Shown piece by piece: positions 31,885 to 42,544 of a stretch of 64,000 nucleotides of DNA. Position numbers and translations under genes: made by a program. The stretch is from Pseudofabraea citricarpa. Its lineage: Eukaryota; Ascomycota; Leotiomycetes; Helotiales; Dermateaceae. The notes below the pieces were generated by a model. That model saw only the letters and a list, made by a program, of their open reading frames with translations, searched no databases and was not told the origin of the DNA. Position 1 is the stretch's first letter. Each line of letters begins with the position of its first letter. The stretch is from contig JAPWGK010000020.1 in assembly GCA_029641185.1 (NCBI GenBank), forward strand, positions 744,001-808,000. The letters are read 5' to 3'.

Positions 31885-33658
31885 TCACAAGGCCTTTTCA
31901 CGAAGAGCCGCAATCTTGGCCTTCAAAACGCTACACTCTGACTCCAATTTCTCAGCCTGCGCATTCAGCTCACGAATCTACAAGCGCATTAGCAATTTTC
32001 ACTTGTTGGTCATGTAGTGGACATACCTCAGCTTGATTATGGTGCTCCAGAAGGGCATCCTCGAGCTCCTCCTTCAAACGGTTGCGCTCACAGATGGCAT
32101 TGGCATAGCGCTCATGAGCAATTCTCTTTTGGCGTTCGACTTCAGGAAGCGCGGCAAGCTTCTCCTGCTCCAGTCTAGCATGTGTCTCGGCAGCTAGTCT
32201 CTGGGCGTTCTGAGGATCCATGGCTGGTGCAGGTCCCTTTGATTCTTGGCCTGGAGGTGAATCGGTCTTGCTGATTCCTGGTCCGACAGAATTGGTTGAT
32301 GCGCTCTCAGTCTTCGATCCACCCTGGGTTGCTGGAGGTACTGTTGAATTGTGAGACTCAAGGCTTGGAGGGGCCGACATGGTGTTATCGTCGCTGATCA
32401 TGTTTGCCTTGCGCTTTTCACCTGCGTGCTGTGATGTTGGCATGTTTGTGTTAGCGAGCTCAGCTTCTTGCGACGAAGTGTAGCTGGCAGTAGTCGCTTG
32501 ACTAGCGCTAACCAGAGCTTGTAGTTGGGGTTGAGATTCACTCTCGCTATCTGGGATTATCTTTTCAGCCGGTACTGAGGCCTGGGATTGACTCTGGCTT
32601 CCGAGTGATTCTTGGCTATCAGGAATCACCTTCTCCTTTGTCATGTCACCGGGCGTGGAAGATGGTAGGTTTTGTAAAGTAGACGATTGTCCCTCCTCCT
32701 CCTCTTTTTGTTCCTTCTTCTGTTGTACATCTCTCTGGGTTTCTGGGATGAACATATCATTGTCTTGATTGAGCACTGGCGTGGAGGAGTTTGAAGATCC
32801 TGCTTGGTTTTCATGTTGAGACGTTCCGGGTGCTGGTCCGGATTGTGAAGCAATTGTTTCTTCAATAAATCCCATGGATTGAAGCTCTGCTTCAGAACGT
32901 AACACAAACTTAAACGAGGCCCAGAGCCTGTATTTGGCAGAGAGCTCTCTAACTACACGTGTCTTGTGACGAGAAAAGTTGCCATCCGCAGGGTCAACGA
33001 AACTATAAAGTCAGGTTCTGCTTGCAAATTATTGGGATTTAACTTACCCAATTTCAAAAGCAGGAGCAGGTCTTCCGGAACCAATCTTAGCATTAAGGTC
33101 GGACCACACAGGGTAATCATTGAAATTGGGGCCTCGTTGCAAATGACCACCGTCGTCGTTGGATTGACCGTTCTTGCGATAAAATCTGAGCTCAATGGTA
33201 CCCACGGAAGATAGTTCATCGGTTTCCGGGACATTGATATCTGCATTCGTTGTGAGCTGGGTATCTCTGTGCGTTATAAAATAAACATTACCGTTCTCTG
33301 TATTACGTTCCTTGATTTGCATTTTGTACAATTTCAGGCCAGCCTTTCCGGTTCTTCTTGGATCACCGGGATACTTTCTTGGATTGTGGCAGACCACGTT
33401 GAAGGTGTGTCTGTGTCTCTTAGCATCGTTGAAGTTTTCCTGGGATCCCCTCGAGACACCATCAACCACGATATCAACGACTTCTTTGATGCCGCAGTCT
33501 ACGGAGAATGACACCGTGATATTGTCTCCAGGTGAGGCTAGGACTGAACATGATACTTGGTTACCTTCTTCCACAACCCCGAACTCGTTAAGAGTTCTTT
33601 GATTAGCCTGCATATAGACGTCGCCATTGGCACCAGCAATAGATGTCGGTGGCTTCAT
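31885..33658 (-). CDS. Unknown protein with an N-terminal DUF-like beta-rich domain and a C-terminal coiled coil
   Basis: Exons 33658-33048, 33002-32027 and 31977-31885 (introns 45 and 49 nt) give 559 residues. Residues about 15-240 form an ordered beta-rich domain with a V-S-C-S-V-L-A-S-P-G-D-N-I-T-V strand pair, V-V-D-G-V-S-R-G and V-G-T-I-E-L-R-F-Y-R. It resembles the fungal DUF7918 type, a tentative match from memory. The first splice restores a continuous A-D-G-N-F-S-R-H-K segment and then W-A-S-F-K-F-V-L-R-S-E. Residues 255-450 are disordered, full of S-Q, S-E-S and P-D-S-Q units (possible kinase target clusters). Residues 460-559 form a long charged coiled coil. A nuclear role is conceivable; function is unknown. 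Confidence 0.8.
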
Positions 33659-34490
33659 GTTTGCTGTTAGTGTCGGTTCAGATCTCTAACGCTAAAGGGT
33701 TTGTCAGTTTGAATGGTATGAGGCATGGTAAAATATCAAGTAATAACAAAGGTTACTTGAAGTGACTAACCTGTTAATTCGTGTGCGTGCGGCGGATGGA
33801 GATGACGACGGTGGCAATGATGATTGTGATAATGTGTTGAGAACGCTACGTTGACAATGATTGTGTAGGCACTTTCATGTATCAAAGCCAATGTTATCCC
33901 AAGACGTTTGAAGTTGACGAGTGAAGACCAAGATCCACAACGCACTTGGAGACTAAGTTTTCGAGGTGGTTGTGTTGTAAAGAAAGGTGAAAGGCCTCTT
34001 CAGCTAGAAGATGGTAGTAGATAAAGTACGGGGGTATGCTAGTGCCTCTGATTTTGGACATGGGGCGAGGATCTATCAGGGGTATGCCTATTGTGATACC
34101 CTTCATCACGACAATAACATGTGTTTAGTTTTATTATTGACTTTAACTCCAACCCGAGATCCTTTTGTACAAGGCTTGGTTGACTCTATTGGTTGAATAC
34201 TTTGGATGACTATCTGCTTTCTGAATCATATCTAGTATATGATTCCCAATTAGCGAGGGCCTCAAGTACCGCCATTTCACGCTTTGGTTGTTCACCACGT
34301 TTCAAGCAAACGACTGGGAACGTGATCCTAATGCCAGTGACAGCACCTTAATAGTAAAATCGTGGTGTACATAGAGGCCTTGCTCGTCTTGTTTTGAAGC
34401 CACAGATCTATGGGCAATATGTTTGGTTCTTTCCTAATCTTGAAAGTAAAGAATATGCAAAATTCGTATAGAGCTTCTTTGCTACTTTTA

Positions 34491-34995
34491 CCGACATAAA
34501 ACTGAAAGAAGCCATATAGAACTACAGTATTGCCATACGTGAGGTCTATTCAGTGGCGATCATAATCCGCCGCTGTTGCTGATAGAAGATTGAAATAAGG
34601 CATATAGAACTATATATGGTATTGCCATACACGAGGCCTACTTAGCGGTGACCACGATCAGCCGCTGTTTCTAACATAAGACTGAAAGAAGGTATATAGA
34701 ACTATAATATTCCTATAAGCGAGGTCCATTATGATATTCTTATAAGCGAGGTCTATTTAGTGGTGATCGTGATCAGCCACTGTTTCCGACGTAAGACTGA
34801 AATAAGACATATAGAACTAAGTATAATATTGGCATACGCGATGCCTACATAGTGGCGATCATGATCCGCCGCTGTTTCTGATATAAGACTGAAAGAAGGC
34901 ATATAAAACTATAATATTCCTTATAAGCGAGGTCTATTATAATATTCCTATACGCGAGGTACATTTAGTGCTCATCATGATCAGCCGCTGTTTCG
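34491..34995. repeat. Diverged tandem repeat, five units of about 90 or 116 bp
   Basis: Units begin near 34491, 34580, 34671, 34787 and 34879. Each has an A-C-T-G-A-A-A-(G/T)-A-A-G-like start, a C-A-T-A-T-A-G-A-A-C-T-A box, a C-G-A-G-G-(T/C)-C-like box and an end reading G-A-T-C-A-x-C-C-G-C-T-G-T-T-T (bases). Units 3 and 5 are longer because the T-A-A-T-A-T-T-C-C-T-A-T-A box with its G-C-G-A-G-G-T follower is doubled. Copies differ mainly at CG/TG/CA positions (CGATCA, CATGATC and similar), the pattern expected from C-to-T mutation. No frame is open across it. Confidence 0.85.
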
Positions 34996-35455
34996 ACACT
35001 CAAAGGATATCTGTGGCTTCCCAGAGATGCTGAGATACATTGGAAGTTGCCCAGTCCTTCAAAATAAATGTGCATTTTGCAACTTGCAATTTGCAGCACC
35101 GTACTTTGATATGCCAAGGATATATAAAAATTGCCATATGCATCTGCTGCGGTGAAGTATAGTTCATGAACTGTGGCTACCACACATGTTGAGAGCGTCG
35201 AGCGATGCAAAGCGCGCGTCGCCGTCACAATGTGCGGGCTTAATTGTTGATCCGCAGCACATATTAGAGCAACAGAAACGCAACATGGGTATACCCCCAT
35301 TTTGACAAGCCAGAATGTCTGCGTGGAGAAGTTACATAGTGGAGTTGGTTTGTGTATTTGGATGTGAGGTTGTGTTTGGCGTTCTTCACGAACCTTGTAA
35401 ATCTAGCGGCGGGATGACCCGCAGAGCCTCATTCACAAATCGAAGCTTCTACAGT

Positions 35456-35701
35456 GACGAAAAAAGCTGGCCGAATCGTGCACGGACCATATCTCCAGGA
35501 AATACACCTAGGAGGTAAGTCATATAACCTCCAACTTTACCAAAACTTTGTGTAATATCGTCTCAGAGACTACCTCCCATATGGTGCCTGACATTTCTAG
35601 CTCAATTAATTGATAAAAGACTTTGAATGTTCCTAGAATACAGTAGACTTTTGGTAGTCGTAGTACTGTGGTCCGTGCACGATTCGGCCACCTTTTTCGT
35701 C
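35456..35701. repeat. 33-bp inverted repeat with a 179-bp loop just upstream of the methionyl-tRNA synthetase gene
   Basis: The arm 35456-35489 and the reverse complement of 35669-35701 agree except for one mismatch and one single-base gap in an A run. The shared core is GGCCGAATCGTGCACGGACC. The right arm ends 46 bases before the ATG at 35748, so the hairpin may be in the 5' leader. No terminal target duplication could be recognised. Confidence 0.85.
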
Positions 35702-35747
35702 CCTGGAGATGCCGACGCCGACGTCCCTTTAACGTGCAAGCTAAGCA

Positions 35748-37590
35748 ATGATTCCACGAAACTTCAACTCGCTGCTTCGCAGGTCCTTGAGGCCAGGGCG
35801 TGCAGTGCAATTGACCTCAAATTGGACCTGTAGAGGTTGCAGGACAAACAGCACCTCTACACCCACGGAGAACACCTCTACCACAAAGCCCTACTATATT
35901 ACTTCACCAATCTTCTACGTCAATGCTGGTATGCTTGCTCCAGCGATCACTAACACCATACGCTGACAGTCTTCTATACAGCCCCTCATGTTGGCCACCT
36001 CTATACGATGGTCCTCACAGACATTTTCAAGAGATGGCAGGTCCTGAAAGGCAAAAAGGCAATCCTTTGCACCGGAACAGACGAGCATGGCATGAAGATT
36101 CAGCAGGCCGCAGCGAAAGCCAATGTGCCACCGAAAGAATTTTGTGATAAAGGGGCCGAGACCTTCAAGCTTCTTGCGCAAAGCGCCGGCATCTCGAACG
36201 ACCACTTTGTGAGGACAACAGATGAAGACCATAAGGAAGCGGTGCAGTACTTCTGGTACATGCTGCGAGAGAGAGAATACATATACGAGTCGAAACACGA
36301 AGGCTGGTACTGTGTCAGTGATGAAACATTCTATCCAGAATCCACCATCGAAAAACGATTGGATCCACTTACCGGGAGAACATTTATGGCGTCCCGGGAA
36401 ACAGGCAAGGAGGTTGAATGGACGTCGGAGAAGAACTATCATTTTCGACTCTCACGCATGAAGGATCGACTCCTTGAGTTCTACAAAGAGAACCCAGACT
36501 TCGTTGTACCAGTTTCTCGAATGAACGATGTGGTCAAGTGGGTTTCCGATGGACTTGAAGATCTATCGATATCTCGACCTGTCGAAAGACTGAGCTGGGG
36601 AATCCGTGTACCGGACGATGACAGTCAGACAATATACGTATGGCTCGATGCGCTAGTGAATTATATAACCAAGGCCGGCTATCCCTGGGCACCTGGAAAA
36701 GAAATGGTCGGCGGTTGGCCTGCTGATGTGCAGGTTATCGGGAAAGATATTGTTCGTTTTCACTGCATCTACTGGCCAGCTTTCCTCCTTGCCTTGGACC
36801 TAAAACCACCAAAGCAAATTCTCACCCATGCTCATTGGACACTGCAAAACCAAAAGATGGCCAAGTCCACTGGCAATGTAGTAAATCCATTCTTCGCTAT
36901 CGATCGTTTTGGGGTCGATGCTATGCGTTACTACCTTGCACATGACGGTGGCATCGCTGATGACTCGGATTATGGCAACCACCACATCGTTCAACAGTAC
37001 AAAAAGGGTCTTCAGGGTGGGGTTGGCAATCTATTTCAAAGAATATCCAAGTCTTCTCGTTGGAACCTAAAGGATTGTGTCTTGGCCGCTCCAGAAATTC
37101 GGTCTCAGTCGCCAAGGCCCGACAGTTTAGTACTAATCAAGCTTATTGAGGAACTACCAGCTAAGGTTGAAGATGCAATGAAACAGTTGCAAGCTGGCCT
37201 TGCCTTGAAGCGTATTATGAAGATTATTTATAAGGTAAGAGTTCCTCTGTGAACCGGGAGAACACCTACACTAAAACAAATAATCTATAGGCCAATGGGT
37301 ATATATCAGGGGATGAACCATGGCATGTGGCAAGGCTAGCACCGGAAGGAGTTGTGCCATTGCGTGTCAAAGAGACAATATATTATAGCGCTGAAGGATT
37401 ACGTATCGTTGCGATTCTTCTCCAGCCTTATATGCCAGACAAAGCTTCGGAATTACTTGATCTTCTTGGTGTCGACAAGGCTCGTAGAGGTTTCGAGCAC
37501 GCGGTTTTAGGGTCGGATGAGAGTTATGGTGAGAAGGGAGGAGAGGTTCCTAGATTTGGCATATTCCCTTCCCTGCCTGTGGAAGATTGA
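35748..37590 (+). CDS. MSM1: Methionyl-tRNA synthetase, probably mitochondrial
   Basis: Exons 35748-35928, 35982-37234 and 37291-37590 (introns 53 and 56 nt) give 577 residues. It charges mitochondrial tRNA-Met. The first 45 residues are Arg/Ser/Thr-rich without acids at the start (R-N-F-N-S-L-L-R-R-S-L-R), as in a mitochondrial presequence. The class I signature appears as A-P-H-V-G-H, completed across the first splice, and then T-G-T-D-E-H-G-M-K-I. The second signature reads K-M-A-K-S in place of the usual K-M-S-K-S. I-S-G-D-E-P-W follows the second splice. No zinc-knuckle cysteines of the cytosolic type and no C-terminal tRNA-binding domain are seen. Confidence 0.93.
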
Positions 37591-39059
37591 TCCTTGGCGC
37601 CAAAGTGCAAATGTAATACATAATGATCCCGTTTCGGGCTGTATCATAATGACCCTGCTCATAAGGGCAAGCTTGTAAATCGAATACTAAACACATAATT
37701 AATGATTGAAATATGCCATGACTTCTGATAACATACCATGATCCAAGGCCAGAGCTGTTTAAAACGCCAATGTAGAGTCAAGACTCCCGCTGATTTTGTC
37801 TTTCTCCTGCCGAACCCTTACGCAGCTTTTTGCTCTCTTTCTAACCTCGACGATAGCGCTGGATATTGGGTCAAGAACAGCACAAATAAGCCAAAGCAGA
37901 AATATTGTCTACTTACGTCTCAAGAAGAGAGCCAGCCAAGAGATTTAGCATCGGTAGTGCGGTTGTTTTCTCCAAATGTGAGAGAACGCTCGCGGTGCGT
38001 GAGATAAACAAAAGAAGTACCGGTAGCAATGCTATAGCCATAATCTAAGGTATTGACTGAATTTAGGACATTCTTGATTGCCCCCCTGCCTCTTGCACAA
38101 TCCAAAATGGTATCTACAAGGGACAAGCGATGTATGATACATTCAATTGAGCGATGAAAATTTACAGAACTTAACGTCCAAGGGCTGTGCAGCAATAGCA
38201 CCCACTAGGAAGTTGACAGAGCACCATTTTCTCTAAAATTCCAGTTCGAGATTGTGGGGAAGTGGACTTTTGCGCGCGCCGCGTCCCAAATCGAAAGCGT
38301 ACCCTGAGTTAATAAATTTACCCTCGCTTAAACGGTGCGTAGCCAAAGAGCTAGCAAGTTCATTAATCCTCGATATTGAAATTGCAAGCGGTTTAGACTT
38401 GATACATAGCATTAAGGTATTTGGGAAAGTCATCAGAGTATTTACAAGCCCTGAAAAAAGTGGTGGTGGTGATTCTGAGTGAAATTTTGCGTCGCGTTGT
38501 CGCTAAGCGACGAGCGCGCCCCCCTTAGCTGCTGCGAACTGAGTGAACGCGTACTCCATCTCCTCCACAACCCCCAGTCTTCTTTTCTCTCCACAACAAC
38601 TCAAACCACACAAGCTACATTCGACGACGCAACCAACAACCCTCGATTCCTTCCAGGGTGCTTCTTGATTTTGCCTTCCTGTTTATCAAAAGCAATCAAT
38701 TCTTCATCGAATCTGGCCCGCAAAGCGCATCGCACCTCCTCACGTACTTCGTTTCCTTCCCCCAACTCTACCTTCAACAAACTCAACAACACTTCCAGGG
38801 TTCAAGAGATACATCTCTCATACTCCTTCGAGGTGTTCTCAGCTTCTCTATCAACCTATCAATAGAGAGACTGTTGCTCTCTTGACTTCCTCGACCGACG
38901 CGCTTTCGCGATCACTTTACTCGCGCTCACTTTCCTCGAGCTCACTTCAATCCATTGGGATTCTTGTAACACCACTACTAGTTCATCAAGGTATGTCAAC
39001 AACACTGCGCGTTCTATTCTAAGAGAGCGAGCTAACCACAGAATAGACACACCTTCACG
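37591..39059. promoter_or_regulatory. Promoter and 5' leader of the zinc-finger-like gene
   Basis: 1469 non-coding bases. The last 500 are CT/CA-rich like a fungal 5' leader and contain an intron (listed). Frames crossing 38479-38865 are low-complexity translations of this leader. Nothing distinctive lies between 37600 and 38450. Confidence 0.4.
38991..39041 (+). other. Probable 5'-leader intron of the zinc-finger-like gene
   Basis: A GTATGT donor at 38991, a GCTAAC branch-like site at 39031-39036 and an ACAG acceptor ending at 39041 bound 51 nt, which matches the window's other introns. It ends 18 bases before the ATG at 39060. A second AG at 39046 could serve as acceptor instead. Confidence 0.55.
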
Positions 39060-42000
39060 ATGATTGATAACTACCGAGAAGGACCGCCCCCCGGCAGCAT
39101 CCCTCATCCCGACTACCCAAACATGTGGCTTATAACGACCCCCTTAGATGAGGAGAGAGCCGCCTATGCTAAAGAGCAAGAATCCAAGAAAGCTGCTGCC
39201 AACAAAGCCCCAAAAGGTATGCCACAAGCCCAGCCTAGCGCTCCTCGCCCAGCTCAAGCTGGCTTCTCACACGGTCAAGTCCAACGCCAGGGCCTCATCA
39301 ACCAACCTTTTGGCACCCACATCAATGGCTCCCAAGCTCAACCCCATACTCAAGTTCAAGGTAACCCTATGAACAGCCAACATCAAGCTCAAGTTGTCCG
39401 CAACGGCAATGGAACTGACCACTATGGCTCGCAAGCTCTGAGCAACAATAGCTCCCAAGCTCAACCCCATACTCAAGTTCAAGGTAACCCTACGAACGGC
39501 CAACATCAAGCTCAAGTTGTCGACAACGGCTACGAAACTGACGACTATGACTTGCAAGATCTGAGCGACTATAGCTCCCCAGTCCAGAACGGCACCGCCT
39601 ACGCTCAAGTCAATGCTCCTCAAGCCCAAGGTAACATCTCGCGTGGCCAAAGCCAAACTAGACCTTCTCCTTACACAACCAACACTCGGTTCAACACTCC
39701 TCAAGCTACGAATGGAACGACCAAGACCCACTTTAACAACCCCAAAGTTCCAAATGGAACACCCAAGACTCAATTGAGCACTCCTCAAGTTCCCAATGGA
39801 ACACCCAAGACTCAGCGCACCTCACCACAGGTGAACAGCAATGAGGCTACTCCACCAAAGGCTGTACGAACTCCTCGAAGAGCTCGCGCAAGTCTCCCTA
39901 CCCCATCGCCAGTATCATCAACCGACTCTGGCTTCTCATCTCCAAGCGCACCTCAGCCTCGAGTTGCAGCTAGCTTCTCTTGCAACTTGTGTGTTCAATC
40001 AATGCCCTCTACCAGCCTCCCAAAGTTTACCAAGGAGCGCTTGGAAGAGCATGGTCGCTCACTTCATCGCTTGGACGAGCATGAGCTTGAGAGCCTTTTC
40101 CCAACCGAGGGCTTCTCCTGCCAACTCTGCCAACAAGCTATGCCCAACACAAAGATGCCAGGTATGTCCAAGGCAGAATTGGAGAAGCATGGTCGTCAAC
40201 TACATCGTTTGAGAGATGATGAGATCGAAGAGTACTGTAAGTTACCTGCTTGACTTCATCCAAAGTCGAAAGTCAACTGACATGTCTCATAGTTGGCTCA
40301 GCCATGTCTGCATTGGGAGTTGAAAATACCAAGAAAGAGGTTGCCAAGTACAAGAGTCCAGCCCTCCCTGCCCCCAAGCCTGCACGTGGACGAGCTGCCT
40401 CTGTCACACCAAGACAAGACACCTCCTCACCAACCTTCTCGGCATCTCTTACGCCTCGTAGTCGAGCTCGAACTCCTCAGGAGACCGATAGCAAGACCGA
40501 TAGCAAGACCGATACGGCTGCCAAGACTCCAGCAAAGCGCAAGAGAAAGGACAAGAGTGAGAATTCCACCCAAGGATACGGCTGCCACATCTGCGCCCAA
40601 GCAGGAAATCGTGTAATTCCTATGAATATGGCTGGTCTCTTGAAACATGGCGGGGAGCATCATGGCTATGTGGAAGATGACCTGCAAACCTTCTGTAAGT
40701 GGAATGCCTTCGACCTAATCCTTCAAAATTCTAACACTTACAGTTCTGGCTGCCATGAGCTCTCTTTTCTCGGTCCAGAATAGAGAAGTTAACACCAACA
40801 ACCTCCGCGGCATGCTCGGCGAGAATGACAATGCTGATATTGTGTCTGATGCTCGTGAATTGGCCTCTCCCAATTCCAGTACCGCAACGGCCAACCCTCC
40901 CAAGAAGAGACAAGCCCGAAAGAAGGATACACCAAGCCCTCAGCCATCCATTAGCAACACACCCAGCCAACCTATGAACAGTTTCAACACTCAACAAGGT
41001 CTTGGATTGACAAACATGACATTTGATCAAGGTGGCTCTTATATCAACACGCCGACTCTACCTCAAGGAGCTCAGAACCAAGGCCTGCAAAATCACGTTA
41101 CACCTAACCATGCTCAGCAGCCTCAGCTTCATGGAGAACAACCCAGCGCTGCTCCCAGCTACACCACTTTTGTTGGACCAAATGGATTGGAACAAGCAAC
41201 GTATCCCAACGACACATATGGTGCTCTATCCCAAGGACAGCAAGGTGTTGGTACGCCAGCCTTTGGACAAGCATTCTCTCCCAATACGACATCTGGTGCT
41301 CTGCCTCAAGGACAGCAAGATTTTGGTACGCCAGCCTTTGGACAAGCATTCTCTCCCAATGCCACATCTGGTGCTCTGCCTCAAGAACAGCAAGGTTTTG
41401 GTATGCCAGTCTTTGAACAAGCATGCTATCCCAACGCCACATATGGTGCTCAGCCACAAGAACAACAAGGTTTTGGTATGCCCGTCTTTGGACAAGCAAG
41501 TCATCCTAGCAACACACATGGTGCTCAGCTACAAGAACAGCAAGGTTTTGCTGCACCAACTTTGGCTGCAAATACCTTAGAGTCATTTTCTGAATTTGAC
41601 TTGCCAAGCTTTGACAACCAGGGACTTTCTGATAGCTTGTCATTTGAGTGGGACGACTATGGACTCAATGAAGATTGGTTCACTGTACAAAGCCAACCAA
41701 ACCTCGACAACTCCGCTCAGGAAGAGTCTTCGAACACGCAAAACAATCAAGAGTTGGATAAGTCTAGTGCCGATGACAAGCTCGAGGCAGATCTTGAGGC
41801 AGCATTCGCCGAAGAAGATGCTATGAAGGAGAAAGACCACCAAGAGCCACTTGACAAGTCCGGTGCCAATGCCACCGAGGGCAATGGTAAATTCCCATTC
41901 CCAGATCCTTCTTCTTTGCCTGGAGTGGGTGGGGTCGCTCCCACTCAGACAATTGACATGGAGTACGACGAATCCACCGATACCTACCGCTCGACCGACG

Positions 42001-42158
42001 GTGGGGTCGAGGTCCCCTCCGAGAGCTGGTCCCTTTGGGGCGACCTCTTCGGAGAGGACCTCGACCACTTTGACGTGGAGTTCGAGTACGACGAGAAGAA
42101 GGGGGAGTATGTGTCGCACGATGGCACATACATCAAGTGCCCCTCCGGGGGGGCTTGA
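39060..42158 (+). CDS. Large Gln/Pro-rich protein with three zinc-finger-like modules
   Basis: Exons 39060-40236, 40293-40694 and 40744-42158 give 997 residues. Two modules at residues 308-336 and 354-382 share C-x2-C-x19-H-x4-H. A third at 490-516 has C-x2-C-x17-H-x4-H. Each is followed by an acidic stretch (D-E-H-E-L-E-S-L-F, D-D-E-I-E-E-Y-F, E-D-D-L-Q-T-F). The rest is repetitive: two copies of an about 43-residue Q-rich unit near 80-170, four 14-residue T-P-Q-V-P-N-G-T-P-K-T-like units near 205-260, and five 28-residue Y-P-N-x-T-Y-G-A-x-x-Q-x-Q-Q-G-F-G-like units near 680-810. A basic K-R-K-R-K-D-K patch near 474 suggests a nuclear protein. The C-terminus has two short acidic Y-D-E-S-T-D-T-Y / Y-D-E-K-K-G-E-Y units. 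No named family recognised. Confidence 0.82.
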
Positions 42159-42544
42159 TGGTGAGGATGGTGGGGGTGGGGGAGGGGAGGGGAGGGGAGG
42201 AGAGAGGGAGGGAGGAGGGGGTGATGATACACAGGCTCTTTAGAGCAGAGAGAAGAGAGCATGAATGAAAACCCAATATTTATAAGAAAATGGCCTACTA
42301 TTGTGAGCATATGTATGTGTATGTGCTATTGATGTGTATTATTGATATGTACAATTGAAGTGACGATGTAGTCTCCTATGCCAAGAAACGATGTCATTGT
42401 GGTCCCTGCATCAGCTGACTAAGCTGTAGCTCCCGCCGCTATGCTAGCCTTCAGGACACCTTTGCGTGCTGGAACCGCGTACAAATTTTTGGAGATTTGT
42501 ATCCAGTCTGAAATCTATCAATTCATTCATTTTTCGCCGTCGAA
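42159..42544 (+). other. 3' flank with a G-run cluster, then the Ste24 promoter
   Basis: Immediately after the stop at 42158 lies a dense G-tract region, 42172-42221, with runs of 4-5 G separated by single A or T bases, predicted to fold as a G-quadruplex or triplex. The rest, up to the Ste24 start at 42545, has no gene and contains T/G-rich ATGTATGTG-like repeats near 42310-42350. Confidence 0.6.

Larger units (their letters stand above)
33659..35747. other. 2.1 kb gene-poor stretch holding the tandem-repeat and inverted-repeat elements
   Basis: No supportable coding gene. The left part (33659-34480) is AT-rich promoter-like sequence for the coiled-coil protein gene. A diverged tandem repeat occupies 34491-34995 and a long inverted repeat has arms at 35456-35489 and 35669-35701; both are listed separately. 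Confidence 0.6.

Noticed and set aside
34491..34995. Regularly spaced repeats that might suggest a CRISPR array
   Set aside because: The genome is eukaryotic, and the units are contiguous, diverged tandem copies without distinct spacers.
38479..38865. Open frame upstream of the zinc-finger-like gene
   Set aside because: It starts at GTG, is a Ser/Thr/Leu translation of a CT-rich 5' leader, and the leader intron lies between it and the real ATG.
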